A stretch of 64,000 nucleotides of DNA from the NCBI GenBank assembly GCA_030386875.1, contig CM059570.1, positions 33,595,422 to 33,659,421 on the forward strand, read 5' to 3'. Positions 1 to 13,499 of this stretch are shown here, in pieces. This DNA is from Morinoia aosen. Lineage: Eukaryota; Arthropoda; Malacostraca; Amphipoda; Talitridae. Each line of letters opens with the position of its first letter. Within the stretch, counting starts at the first letter, position 1. The notes below the pieces were generated by a model that worked only from the letters and a program-made list of their open reading frames with translations, was not told the origin of the DNA and ran no database searches. The position numbers and the translations under genes were made by a program.

Positions 1-3000
1 GCTTATGTCAGAAAACACTACGACCGAACTACTCAAATTAAATCAAATAGAGATGGTAGGGAGGGAAGAGGTATAATATAGCTCCTTTGCTTTGGTGACA
101 CTTCATAGTTCCTAATGTCTGTGTTTGCGTCAAATATCCATGCATGCAGAGTTTAGACTTGAACCAGGACTTACTGTGAGATCTCAATTTCTATAAAATA
201 TCACCGAGTAGTTCTACAGTAATATCGAAAAAATGATCCAAAAGTTGACACAAAATGAAACAAAAATGTGCCATAAAATCATTCAGGCAAGTAACACATA
301 CGTCTCTTCTAGCGGTAAAGAAAAAAAAAACAAAAAAACTAGTAGCTGAAAATCGACGAAAACCAAATTCACAAAAACTTCTGCAAAAAAGTTGTCACTT
401 GTGATCGCATTCTGTAATAAGTAATTTGGGATGATTCAGTGGTGTGTTCTCGATGTTGTGACGACAGTAACGATCAGCCTCATTTTCCGTCCTTCTTCAT
501 GTATCCTATCTACCTTCGGGAAGCACTACATAGTTCCTAAGATAGAAAAAATATTGTCCATGAAGGACGCACTTTCAGTCGAGTATTTCAAAGCTGTGCC
601 AGTTCAGCAAACGCAAATACTATTTAACCAGGCTCGGCAAAAGAGAGGGTTCATCGGTGACTCTTCCCGTCCTCATTGAAATCATATTAACAGAATGAGT
701 GGTTTAAACTCAGTGTCAGACGGCTCTAACACGTTAACATACGAAAGTTTTCAGCAGGTACACCAATAACTAAAGCTCGGAAAAGTATCAGAAATAATTA
801 ATAAAAATCTAAGTTTAATGAAATTAAGTAGACAAACTGACAATTCAGATTGAACACATACAAGTACACACACTCGGAACCTCAGAGATCTTCACCACAT
901 TTCCGCTTAGAATGATAAACATAACTGTCTGACTCCGTCTCGGCAGAAAACCGGCTGTTGCGCGCACGAGTATAGCTGTCTACACATTGCGTTGGTATTA
1001 TTCATATCTATATGCAAGGACAATATAATTGTCGTACTCCAGATTCTCGTACTGCGTGTATGTCGGTCAGGTCATAGAGACAACAATGAAGCTGTGGTTT
1101 GCCGCACAGAGCGAACACAAACCTGTAATGATTATGATGCTGAGGTGGAGGCTCTAACGGGTGACAACAGTATTACTGTTGCAGCAAATGGGATCACCTG
1201 CGTATCTCCGCCATTTAGGACATATTATCACGCCATGATATTTAGAGTTAGAGGACAACTCTCAAGCTGTAGTGTGTACATTGGTTGTAGCCAACTCTTT
1301 ACATTATTGACATGATCACTCAACTTACAAGATATGTTAATGTCAGCACTTATTACAATGCAATTTAAAGCAATGGTACATCGAAGTGACTGCTGCACGC
1401 CCGCATGGCCACATCAGCCTGCGACCAGAGCTCTTTTCTGCTTCAGCCTCGCAGCTGTGCTGCTACCTATTGTTTTCTGACATTTCTTAGTTGGTTTTCG
1501 GTAATTGAACATCATTCAAATCAATGATATCGCCATCGTTATTTTTTATTTAAACGTTGTGAAGAAATGAATTTTGTGAACTTTTGGCGCACTGGAATTT
1601 TTTTGGGATGAATGAGTTATGTTTATTTTAAATACTTGCGGAGGTTCTACTGTGTTGAGCTCGAAATTTCAAAACTAGCTGAAGGCTTTCTTCAAGATGG
1701 TCACCGGAAGCTTTAGTTGACTGAACTGCTGATAAGAGTCAAATTAAGACAGAATTAAAATTTGCTCTTCACCGAACGTCCTGACCTCTAACTAAGTTTA
1801 CAAAAAGAGAGGAAAACGGAGGTTCATTTCAACTTCTATGTAAGCAGATATTATTCTAAGCATTAAAAGAATTAGTCATTCCTAAACCTACATATTGCGG
1901 AAATTAAATCAAGCCATTAATCAGTTTAAATTATCATTGAAACTTGGTAGAGTAAAGACTACCATTAAATTCCACACTATTCAACGCTACGCCGTTTTTA
2001 TTTTTTCAGCACAAGACTCGTAGATTGATAGACCTGACTAGCCTCAGGTTGCGGCGGCGGTAGGGACTCCAGCGTCGAGCTCCCTTGGAGCTGAGAAGCA
2101 CTTCCTACCTACAGGGTCACTGGGTTACAGGGACACGCACAGTAGCTATATCAATGTGGTCAACTTTGTACAATAAAAATTGAAGCACTGTGGCAAGCAT
2201 ACTTCGAGAATATCATTAATATCTAAAATTGATTAGGAGTCCTGATTACCTCGACGTTGAAAGTTAAATTTATGATCAAACAAATATCCATCAAAAGGGA
2301 TTTCTTAAATTCATTTTTTTGCGGTCTTTTAAGAGAAAAAAGAATTAATTCACCTCGCCAAAAGGTTTCAATTGAAAGCAATGAACACCTAAGAGAGTTC
2401 AATCTTTTGTCCCAGCGGTCTACCGATTTTAGACATGAATTCTCCGTAACCGCTAGAGCTGCAGCTGTGAGCAGTGCGTTAAGTGTTATCACATCATGAA
2501 GGAAGGAGCGTCATCTAAAAGATAGCGAAGAATCTGGCACGTGGATATTAAGATCAATGAAGAAATAACCAAATGAAAACAAATAAAATAAAAAAATTAT
2601 ATACTTTAACAGCACTCCTAAGACTATAATTTATCCCGGATTGTATTATTAAATTTTGAATTTAAAACATTTAATGGGTTAGCGCGCCCACTACCTGGAG
2701 GTATGAGGGTAAATCATACGTTCATTCTTTTTGTGCTGAGTGAACTTCCAAGCCATTAAACAGGCGTAATCCAATACTGATTTCCTGAAGGTCTTATTTA
2801 TTTGTACTGCTTGGTAGAGAACAGGAAGACCACGAAGTTCAATGAAACCTGGAAAAGTTAATTAAGCCCATAGGTTACTCGCTACTTGTTGTAGTTGCAA
2901 AGCAAAGGATGTTCATGTGGAATTCGGAACAGGTAAGACCGACTTATTGTGAAGGCATCCAGCGCTTGAACTTTCCATCTTATATGCATCAAGTCTGAAA

Positions 3001-5060
3001 TGACAATTTACAAGTACTCCGAGAATTATAGGAAAAATTCAGGCACTTTTTCAATGAGTGTCTTTACAAATTCATGAAGTATTTTTTTTTCAATGAGTGT
3101 AAATGAACGATAAACGATAAGAGAAAAACACACCGTTCGTGTAGTTGAAAAAATGAGTCGTTTCACTATGACATAGAATCGTTAACATCGTGGAGTCTGA
3201 CTCAACTCATATGAGCATAAGCGGAGCCAGAGTTAGAGGTTCTAGAGGCATGAACTCCGCCCTGATAGAAGCAGGATAAAAACTCGCTAACTCATTCACG
3301 GGATGTCGCAACACTCGTTGATCACTCATGGTTGGAGTCAGTTCAGGGTCTCCCTCCACCAAATCTTCGCTTATAAGTTCGAATAATGAATCTTGCCTCG
3401 GCGATAGTGCTAATCATGTATACCCTCATCCAGAAAACATTATAACTACTTTGGTTCTCATCTTTTATTTTTTTAGCTGACTTAACAATTTGAAAACCAA
3501 CAGTTCCGTGCGCTGAATTTTATTTCCGTGCACGCAATCTGAATAAAATTTGCAGGCTCAACCTGAGCCCAAACAGCATTCGGAGGCATAAAAAAGGAAA
3601 GATTTTTTCGAGTCTTTGAAGGAGGAAATGTGGGACAGGATTTTCGCACGCAAATTTAGAAGCAATGTACTCTTCAAAAAAACGTAGAGCAAGTAAATCT
3701 GTAAACATTGGCTGAAAACATATTTCATTACTAACTTTAAAATTAAGATCAATTGCAACGAAAGAGCTGACATTCATAAACAAGTACAATTTCTTGTACA
3801 GCGTTCCCACGAGTCGATTTCTCAGAAATGTTTCAGAAGCTTGCATCTTTCAGTCTAGTTTGACCCTCCTAAAAACGGACAAAACGCTGTGTCAGCAGTA
3901 AGTGTTGCACGAGAGAACACAACATCTTTAGTGACTGATACATGGTCATCAGTTTGGTGTTCTGATGCCTGCCCTGAGTGATGGGGCCAATGTATCGGTA
4001 CAGTTCACTAAATAACACACAACGTGTAGGCCGCATATTGAGAAATTGTGTTTAAAATGAAGGTGCTTGTGTGTTTAAAAATTGGTGACTGTAAAGGTGA
4101 TTCTCTAGTGCCAGAGTATTATTGCAGTTACAGGAGGCCCGACACTTGAATAGCAACCTGAGAATGAGCCACTTTGCACTTTATTTACCAGATTCTTTGG
4201 AGATTATCATAAAAAGCGTCATCTGATTACAAAATACACAACTGCTGACAAAACAGCAAACAGCTCAGAGAAGTTAGTACAACTCGAGCTCCAGGCAGCA
4301 TCACTGCCCAACCGTGCCCGTGCAAACACGCAAGCACACAACCCGCACGAGTTTCCAAGAACTGTCATAGTAACTGCAGACACTATGTTTTGTTTATTAT
4401 TCTTGACCCTGTGGTGCTCTCCTGAAATATCTGTATTATAGGTAATATAAATGTTAACACAGATGTTCGCTAACTGCAACAAAGATGTTCCCCAAAAAAA
4501 GATGAAGGCACAATTTAGGAGGAAATAAAGAAACGATAAATCCATGTACATTGCATATTTCTACACCCTATACATATGTTGCGATACAGAGAAGGGGTGG
4601 GTTTAGGACCCCCTTTCCATACGCTGAGGGAATTCCAACCCCCACACATGTTATAGTATTATCCTTTATGCTTGCGTACACCTGTATACCAGACACGGAG
4701 AATTATAGTTGTGAGAGCTCTTTTAGGTGGTGATTGAAGTTCAATTTCAGATGTAGAGCAGCACACAGATAAGTGCTTTCCAAAGTATCGTGAAGAATCA
4801 TCTAATTTTATAGGCAACCGATTTATTGTGTCTATTTAGTCGAGGATCGACTTCCCGTTGTATGATTCGACACCGTGTCACAATTCCAGGTTAAATCGTG
4901 ATGTGTTACTCTCGCAAATATTATGATTTGTGTTACTGTGGATGCGTGAATCGTTGTCAACGAGGGAGTATTTGTAACTTGAAGGCTCGGTAAGCAGCAC
5001 ATTTGTATGATGTCGTGTTTAAATATTGTGGCGGTAGAAACTTACGTATTTTTCATTGAC
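1..5060. other. No supported gene
   Basis: AT-rich sequence with only short, low-quality open frames on both strands (the longest 107-110 codons, with no recognisable motif). If the minus-strand gene at 21 kb is Bark-like, this is intron of that gene. Confidence 0.5.
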
Positions 5061-5689
5061 GCCGCTGTGCCATTTCAAATCATTTCGTTCCCATGCCTTG
5101 TGTGTTTATCCACGTGTTTCAACAAAAAACTTGCTGTTGCTCCTCCTGCGCGCCTAGCTTCAGCTTTGCTGCAGGTGTAGGCTGATGTCTTGCCCGCGCT
5201 GCAGCGATGCCTCTGCCGCTCCCTCATCGTGCCGCCGGCATTCCAACTCGAGTTCACAGCCGCCGTGGTGCCTGGAGTGTCTTAAGAGTTTCAATGGTAA
5301 GCCACTTCACTGTAGATTTGCGCGTTGCTTTACGCATTGTGGGTGGACGAACTTAACTGTTTGCCATTTGCAATGTTGACGACTGCCGCTGAAGTTGACT
5401 GTGAGTTCGACCCCGATGCACAGATTTTGAATGCTCTTGGTTGAATCTCCGACGCGTTTATTCATGACGATCACCGATGCGAGGCTGGTTTACTTCGATC
5501 AGGTTCCTTTGTGAGACGGTGCTTCAACGCTTGCCGCCGTCTAACGTTGTTTCTTGTACTTCGAATTATCAACTTTCACATTGCAATTTGGTAGAAGGCA
5601 AGTCGGCGAGGCCGACCTGCGGTGTAGTGCACTCTCAGACGTCGCGCAGTCTCTCACGTGCGCTCAAAAATCCCTCCAGAATGTACTTG

Positions 5690-5880
5690 TCCGCCGCTTA
5701 TATACTCTCGCTTGTTTTCTTTTCCAGATCATTCGCGATTGTTCCCTCGCAAAGATCACGTGTTTCACTTGTGATTGGTAGAAATCTTGCTTGCTTCGGG
5801 TTGCCGAAATGTAACTGGTGCGTTCTCTGACACACCTCCTTGCCTACTCTACTTCTTGATTCTCATTGGTAGAGCAGCCG
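5690..5880 (-). promoter_or_regulatory. Possible minus-strand promoter with TATA and CCAAT-like boxes
   Basis: On the minus strand AGTATATAAGCGG (TATATAAG at about 5697-5704) lies downstream of two ACCAAT motifs at about 5775 and 5867. The surrounding 5.1-6.1 kb is clearly richer in G+C than its flanks. I could not attach it to a gene: the only frame downstream (5075-5257, 60 codons) is not recognisable. It could equally be the regulatory part of an unrecognised mobile element. Confidence 0.3.
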
Positions 5881-8182
5881 CGGTCACCCCATGAGCCAGC
5901 CCCTACCTCCTCGAAGCTAACCCTCGCTTGTTTGAAGGGGGCTCGCTCACGCCTACCCGTGTGTTGTGTGTGTGACTTGTGTTGTGTTGCCTATATGTGT
6001 TTTGTGTTCAAGATTGTGTGTTTGTGTTTTGTGGACGCCTGAACCGTAGAAGTTTGGACGAAGCGCCAACCGCCGAGTGACTTTGATCTATGACATCCCG
6101 TTTCAAGCACTTGAGAGCGCTGCCCAAAGAGCCGACCCTCGCCGATACGACACACAACACATTCCAATGTTTGTAGCCCCGCAGAATGTTTACCCTTCTT
6201 TAAAATGTTATAGCATCGCGGAATTTAGCCCAAAAATGAAATTTGATGTGATTTTGCCAAATATATATATACCTAATTTATTCTATTTCACCACACATAG
6301 ATACAGCAAGATTGAAAGAAGTTTATGAGGCAAGACAATGTTTGGAGAAATAAGCAAAAGGCAATGAAAAATGAACGGTACTGGACCAAAAAACTGTCCC
6401 GTAACAAAGAAAAGTCCTATCCTATGAGATTTCGACCAAAGGAAGATCACCCAAACCTTCAAATCGGGATCTAACGCCTGCCCCTGAGAGAGCCATATCC
6501 TATTGAGTAGTTGTATATCCACGGAAAGGAATACATATCCTTGAACGCTGACTGCGACGTAAGCCGCCGGTGGTCACAGAGTGGATTTTCAGAGTTTTTT
6601 TAGCTTTAGATAGATAGCATGGTTTAGTTTTTCTATCAAAAATGAACGAAGGCACCATTCAGTGATTATTTACTGTTTTCAAAAATAGCTTTCTACAATT
6701 GCTTTCAAGTTTGAGGTGAATATTGAACTGAAGTTCAACTCAGAGCGGTCATAGTTTTAATTTTGCCTCGCTTATTTAGCACAAAATAAAAAAAAACAGA
6801 AAATAAATTTCATGAGGAAATTGAGGTTTTGCACTTCGCAAAAAAAAAATCTACGAAGATTTACTTGCGACAAAAGAAAAAGACCAAAGGTACAGTTTTA
6901 TCAATGCCAGGATGTGGTAGCGACAGAGCTGGTCATCTGCGACCTGTCTCTTTAGGCTCACACGGAGCTATTGACGAATCGCCTTTTTTCGCATATATAA
7001 ATTAAGTGTCTGAATAAAGCGGATAAACAATTTACTCTCAGTAAAAAAGCAGGCATCAGTCGTGAAAACATAGGCCAAAACTGGCGTAGGAAATCTGAAT
7101 ATTTGATTATGCCTTTTACCGTCAGGTTAAAACTATGTCCTGCATTATTGGCTGAGATTAGAAACGAAACATTCGATTCAAAAATTAATAATCAAAGACG
7201 TTACGATTTTATAATATATAATCGCCACATGTGAACTAAGCCAGAGTAGAAATTTACAGAGAATCAAAAATTGAATGGCTCTATCAGTAATGTGATCGAG
7301 CGTATACGCGTAATCCACAATGAAGGCATCTGGTGCATGAATTACTATATTTTCATCGTAATAGGGAAGAAATACACTCAAGGAGAGCAAAAAGTTCTAC
7401 GAAATAATACTACTCGAAAAATATCACAATGGACATGACGCTTCTGATAATTTAACGGCCTAAATTTTTGTTCATAAGAGGTTTAGTAGTCTCTGGAGTG
7501 CTCGTCCATCGTTCATTTCAACGGGCTAGAAGGCGGAGGTCATTGTGTAGAACTTCACCGTACGTAAGCAAGTAAACCGATTTGATAAGCGCTGCAAAGG
7601 CGATTTTGCAACGCCCATAAACATGTGTAATTATCCTAGAAGTTGCAAACACAAAAATAAAAAAGAGAACACTCATCCGCATCAAAGCTGAGAGTTTCGA
7701 AGATGAAAGTGTCAGTTAATATTACAAAATTTCAATTCACGTGAAATAGTTCCCGGTACTGACCCGTATCGTCATGACTAACAAGAACAGCACAAAATGC
7801 AGCGACGGTGTGAGAGTCTTTATAGTGCGCTTAAAAAATAAATCAGGGTGCAACTTTAACGATGAGGTGTGATATCAAACGTCCATTGTGCCCGTAACTC
7901 TGCCTCTCACAAACAGCCCGCTGAATTTCGTCATAAGTTTGATGCAAAATGTGCGTAAGAAGATAGAATAGTATGATGATTTAGATACTTTGACCAACAG
8001 GGTAGCAGCTCCACCACGGCTGCTGTTCGGCTCGACATGCTCCCATTAGCGGGAAAATAATTCAGCAGGATTGCCACACCAGCTGCGGCTCTGCGGCCAG
8101 CTCTCCACCACAGCTCCGCTTCTCGTGTGCAATGGTGGCGTGATCTTGTCGTGGCATCTGCTGCTCTCTGTAGGACCGCAGC
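5881..8182. other. No supported gene; GT-rich stretch at 5.96-6.03 kb
   Basis: Contains GT/TGT-rich sequence at 5960-6035 and the right part of the GC-rich island. Beyond 6.35 kb I see only AT-rich DNA with stop-rich frames. The 89-codon frame at 7931-8200 is unremarkable. Confidence 0.45.
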
Positions 8183-8720
8183 CTGTGCACCATCACCCAT
8201 TGCTCTAACTGTGCACCATCACCCATTGCTCTAACTGTGCACCATCACCCATTGTTCTAACTACGCACCATAACCCATTGTTCTAACTGTGCACCATCAC
8301 CCATTGCTCGAACTGTGCACCATCACCCATTGCTCTAACTGTGCACCATCACCCACTGGTCAACTGTGCACCATCACCCACTGGTCTAACTGTGCACTAT
8401 CACCCACTGGTCTAACTGTGCACCATCACCCACTGGTCTAACTGTGCACCATCACCCACTGGTCTAACTGTGCACCATCACCCACTGGTCTAACTGTGCA
8501 CCATCACCCATTGCTCTAACTGTGCACCATCACCCACTGGTCTAACTGTGCACCATCACCCATTGCTCTAACTGTGCACCATCACCCATTGCTCTAACTG
8601 TGCACCATCACCCATTGCTCTAACTGTGCACCATCACCCATTGCTCTAACTGTGCACCTTCACCCATTGCTCTAACTGTGCACCATCACCCATTGCTCTA
8701 ACTGTGCACCATCACCCACT
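8183..8720. repeat. 26-bp minisatellite, about 20.7 copies
   Basis: Unit CTGTGCACCATCACCCATTG plus CTCTAA. Units start every 26 bp from 8183; one unit near 8358 lacks a single T, so the 21st start falls at 8702. Two variants occur, CATTGCTC and CACTGGTC. The second fills a contiguous block from about 8352 to 8500 and recurs once at about 8530. Degenerate GGCGCACC units trail on to about 8850. No gene overlaps it that I can support. Confidence 0.95.
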
Positions 8721-8850
8721 ACCACAACATCACTATAAATTCTAGGCGCACTACCACTCATTCCAGGCGCACCAAAATTCCACTCATTCCAGGTGCACCT
8801 CATCAACTCCTCTGTGTACCATTACCGTTACTGAATTAATGAATGGCGCA

Positions 8851-9811
8851 CCTTCATCCCCTTAGTTTCGTCGTGTTGTCGTGAAACGGGAAGGAAAAAC
8901 AAAATGTCAAATTTTCTCGGAAGCATTCAGGGCTCTAACAAATTACTCCACTCCCTGGCTGCGTGCCGCAAACATTTTCGAAATATTTTCTTCTGGGACA
9001 ATGAACCAATCATTTTTGGTACTTATCTTTCCATCAGTGTTCGCAGGCACTGCAGGCTCAGTTATCTCTAGCATGAGCATTAGGACTGAGGCTTGATGGC
9101 TCAAGAGTTCAACTGCGCTCATCCGAAAGGTTCATGAAGGTTGACGATCTGTGAGCTGGCAACAGCAGAATCGAGTGCGAGAGTGCACTGTCAAGGACCA
9201 TCACAAGCACGAGATGATGCACGAGACGGATTATGGAACTTTTTAGCATGGCGTTCACGCATAAGGCAAATGGGAGCATTGCACATGGCTACGTACACTT
9301 GTAATCAGAGGCAGATAACCAGGAAGTGTTGCAATATCTCCATCTAATTATAGTAATCTCAACAATTTCGTCACAGTAGTTGAACTAGACTTGTTAGGCA
9401 CAAACGCAAAGGCAAGTCTATTCAAAAAATAGTTGTCTTCATACAATTAACCAATGAAAATGAAAGAAGCACATCTGTACACGACGCACACGTACTGGCT
9501 TTAGCATCCATTGCTTTTCTCAAACCCTACCTGACGCGAATAAACGTACAACTTATGTAAATACAGAGTAAAGTGAACTGAGAAAAAATACGTTGTCGGA
9601 ACTAGTTATAGATTGAAGTAGACTGCAGTCTCTACAAGTTTTAACGAACAGCAGAAAGAATAAATTTTCACAGTATAGTTTGTTGCATACGGACATACTT
9701 GGGACAGCATGATGGTTAGAGGAAAATACACTAACATGGTGCAGCCAGCTCTATTTTAGGAGAGCATAGAGAAAACGAACTCATCAATAAATATGTTTAC
9801 ACATATGAACC
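8851..9811. other. No feature seen
   Basis: Short frames of 68-71 codons on the plus strand with no motif. Nothing repeated within the window. Confidence 0.45.
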
Positions 9812-9824
9812 TGCTTTAAGAGAA

Positions 9825-10178
9825 GTTAGTTTATTAGTTAGTTTAAGTCTCCCTATCCTCAACAAATGAGATGTAAAGAGAGGAAGGAAGAAGGCACCAT
9901 TTAGTATGGAGCTAAGGGAACGTGGAATCTATGCAGAAAGGGCACAGAAACAGAAAGCTAAGAAAGAAGTTCATGAAACAAGAAAAAGTTGAAGAAGAAA
10001 GTAGTAGGCGGTGAAAAACAGGACAGCAGTGAACCGAAAAAAGATGGTCCGTAACACAACAAAAACCTATTCGATTTTAACAAAAAGAAAGCCTACCTAA
10101 CCTTTAGCTTGGGCCCTCACATTGTCCCCCTGGGAGCGCTAATTCCCATAGATACAATAGTTGTATCCCCCTGAGGGG
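9825..10178 (-). mobile_element. SINE-like family, full-length copy with 13-bp target duplication
   Basis: Read on the minus strand it begins with a CCCTCAGGGG-type head and ends in a CTAACTAATAAACTAAC tail. It is flanked by TGCTTTAAGAGAA at 9812-9824 and again at 10179-10191, a perfect 13-bp direct repeat. Direct repeats of this length point to target-primed reverse transcription. The minus orientation is inferred by taking the repetitive end as the 3' tail. Confidence 0.85.
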
Positions 10179-10191
10179 TGCTTTAAGAGAA

Positions 10192-12759
10192 AGTATTTAT
10201 TTTCAAAGAGTGTTTCACTATATAGGCAATATACTGTAAGAATACACGCGCAGCTTTTCATCCGAGCGTCGTTGGGCTAAATAACGAAATTGACAACTCA
10301 TTATCAAAATCGTAAAAAAAAATTAAATTTATACATCGTATTATTCTTCAGTTTTCGGAGGCGCATATGCTACCACCATCAAAACCTTTTCCATTGACGT
10401 TCTCAACAATAAAAATTTAGTGGAAATATTAGCCACGTATTTATTCGACAGATGAATTAAAACGCCCGTCAGCACCGGAGGAATCTTGAGAGCATATGAA
10501 TTGGAACAATTTCGGGACAAATCTTCACGACACTAACAGATAACACTATCAGAGAGACATCAACGTGAAGCGTCAGTAATGCACATGTCGTCCAACAAAT
10601 CGTTCTTGTAAATTCATGACATTTCAATCCAACAGCAGTGACAGTCGTGATCACAGATTGCGTTATACTTACGGCCAAGCTATCTCTTCACGAGTGACAT
10701 CGTAGTCCCGGTATTGAATTTTTTCATTCTTTAGCTTGTCTCTATCATTTAAAATTAACATTTAACACTCAGACTATGCATCAAAATACAGTAAAGTTGC
10801 TACATAGGAGTAGACAAAACGTTTAAATTCATAGCAAATACAAAGCAAGTTATTTAATCCAGTACTACGTTCAAAATCAGTTGTCCTACGCAAAGTAGAC
10901 GCACTGTAAGATGTGTGACATGAATTATATTATTCAGCACGGATTATAAGATACTGTACGAATGTCGTTAACGTAGAAACGACAGCAGAGACTTGTAGCG
11001 GATTTCGGAGCAGCAGTGCTGCTGGGAGCGGTCTTGATCAACGATCTCTCAGCCTGTGAAAACCCGTCCGCTGCCTGCGCTCTTGCTCACTGTTGTCTGT
11101 TCGTCTAGCGTTCGTAGTGAAACTCTACATGCATAAAAGTAATCTGTGCAATAACCTATGACTTGTGTACAAGTGAGCCCAGTTTCAAGCGTTAGTATTT
11201 CCTTGGGTGGTGTTGGCACTTAGAGCTCTGAAGCTAATCCCGCTTGCTGGCTGCTAGGGTGTCTTTAGCTATTAATTTGTTTACAGTTCATGAAAACTTT
11301 AATCTTTTGAGAATTATTAGGAAATAAACGTGTCTGTAAATAAATTACTTGATTTTGCGGGAATAATTGCGACATTTGTCGCAATCCCAGTTTCACATAG
11401 AAGAGGATTAGCAGCCTAACTAAACCCAAGTGGTTATTACGACAAAAAAATAAAGTTAAAATTAAAACATTTTAAAAGTTAGAGAAAACGATTGCCGATA
11501 GCCCGGATCAAGAAAAGATGAATATTAGAAGTGGCATTCGATACGACATGTGCGTCGCGAAAAATCTCACACGTCAGCGCACAAATGTTCCAGATGATTA
11601 AGCATGAATTGTGACTATTCCTCAAGCTAATAACCAGAACGTGATAAACAAAAAAAATTTGCTCATGACCGACAGTCCTGTTCGCCATGACCCTGAACAA
11701 GGCGCTGAGGGAGGCCATTATTGTGTTATATCGATCAGTGCACATCTAGTAATCGATCGTAACCGCGCACCAGCTATTGATGTCAACTTGTTACAGACGT
11801 AGCAAGCAACAGGTCACTCGAATTTTACGTGAACACGCACTTGTGTTGTTAGCGACGGCGCTTCGGTGTTTTGTGTTGCTTGTGATCGATGGTATTGCAC
11901 CTCTGCTTGTGATGCTAAGGTTTTTGTGTGGGTAACATTCGATGTTTACATTCTTGATTGGAGAGGCTGTCAGAGTGCAGCAAAACAAACCCACAGCCTG
12001 ACAGCAACAGAGGCGCGAGCTTTGGCGTTATCGAAGTGACGATAGAACACTATGTCTATTGAGCAAATAAAATGCAGAACAATGATTAACGGCCCGCAAA
12101 ATTGCAGCGCGATTGGTAATTTTCATTTTAAACTGATGAGTAAACACGAAAAAGATTAAGCATTATTAAACTCAAAATAATTATCAATGTCTCAGGTTGA
12201 TCCAAAATGGAAAAAATAAAATTCAGCCACTCAATATGAATGTATCACTCACTGAGAGAAAGAATGGAGTCACTACGACTACAACAGCTGAAATTCGGCT
12301 CACGAAATTTAACCCCGATAAAAAATACTTTAGGACAATCTAATAAGTCACATAGTAGTGCTTAGCATTGAGAAACAACAGAGCCGGCAACCAGCCTGAA
12401 AACAAACTCCACAGTCTGCAGCTCAACGAGCAGTACACAGGGGTCATTGTATGTAGTGAGGAGGCGTTCAGAGGCGCTGGAAACCTCCAATTAACTTATT
12501 AACCTCTTGGAAGCCATATGACCTCACAGTCGTAGGTACATGAACTTCATTGAAAAAGAAACAATAATAATAAATCAAGGATCAATCATGGGGTACACTG
12601 CTGGCATTGAAGTTAGCACACAATAATTGCAGATTTGTCGTATACTTGTATGGGCTAAAGGTGCCACTTCGTTGTGTTAGAAAATCTATATCAAAGAGTA
12701 TCGGCGATTTGCAATTTAGAGTCCGATCAAGATAGAGTATTAGTATCAGCCTTCATTTC

Positions 12760-12796
<37 letters not shown>

Positions 12797-13362
12797 GATT
12801 ATTGGGAAGCTAAAATAAATATCGGACACAAAATATATTTATGCTAAAATTACTGAATATGAAACGAACACTACACATTTTAGTACTCGAGCAGTACACA
12901 AAATAACTTTGGAAGTCATGTTTGCAAGAAATCTTAGCTGAACTAAGATCTTAACTAAAAATGTTACGAACATTAGATGTTTAAACTATCGTACATTTTA
13001 ATAGCCGTTTAGGTCAACTCTATATATTTGCGTAAGTTTTTTGTCGGGACATCTATGATTTTAACCGCCCACTGCAATGGCTCTACTTAAGCAACCAAAA
13101 TTATGTGTAAATGCTCCAGCGAGAAACTTAGACTGAGATGGATTTTACGACTGTACGTGCGTCTGAAGTGATCAAAAGGACAAGCGAGGTCATAATGAGG
13201 ACAAAATCGATACAAGACCTACTTAACTACAAATCTCTCTTCTGCCAGCTAATACGTACAGAATCATCAGTTAGGCGTCACTGAGTATGTGGTAATCTCG
13301 CAGCGACTCCTCTAATATTCAACTGTCATAGCTTCCTCATGAGAGCTCAGCACACCCACCTA
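10192..13362. other. No supported gene apart from a TA microsatellite
   Basis: AT-rich, with a few mildly GC-rich patches (10.98-11.1 and 13.57-13.68 kb). All open frames are under 90 codons and unrecognised. Confidence 0.45.
12763..12793. repeat. TA microsatellite
   Basis: Fifteen or so uninterrupted TA units. Likely length-variable. Confidence 0.97.
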
Positions 13363-13499
13363 AAAGGGCTTTGTCCCTTTCATGCTCATATCTTACAAAT
13401 TTATGGAATCGATAAAAATGGAGTACGCCAAAGTTCTCTGAAGTTAAATAGTCTAACTATTTTTAACGAGGCTTTTATTCCCAATTAAAATTATACCTG
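13363..13499 (+). repeat. Dispersed repeat, copy 1 of 2
   Basis: About 137 bp sharing AAAGGGCTTTGT, ATGGAATCGA, AATGGAGTACGCCA and GTCTAACTATTTTTAA with 15318-15456 in the same orientation, about 85% alike by eye. No coding frame; ends were not defined, so the type is unknown. Confidence 0.75.

Noticed and set aside
9825..10178. tRNA-derived head for the SINE-like family
   Set aside because: The head can fold, but no A box and B box at proper spacing are visible. GGTTCACTGTCC resembles a B box but lies about 115 bases in, too far from the start.
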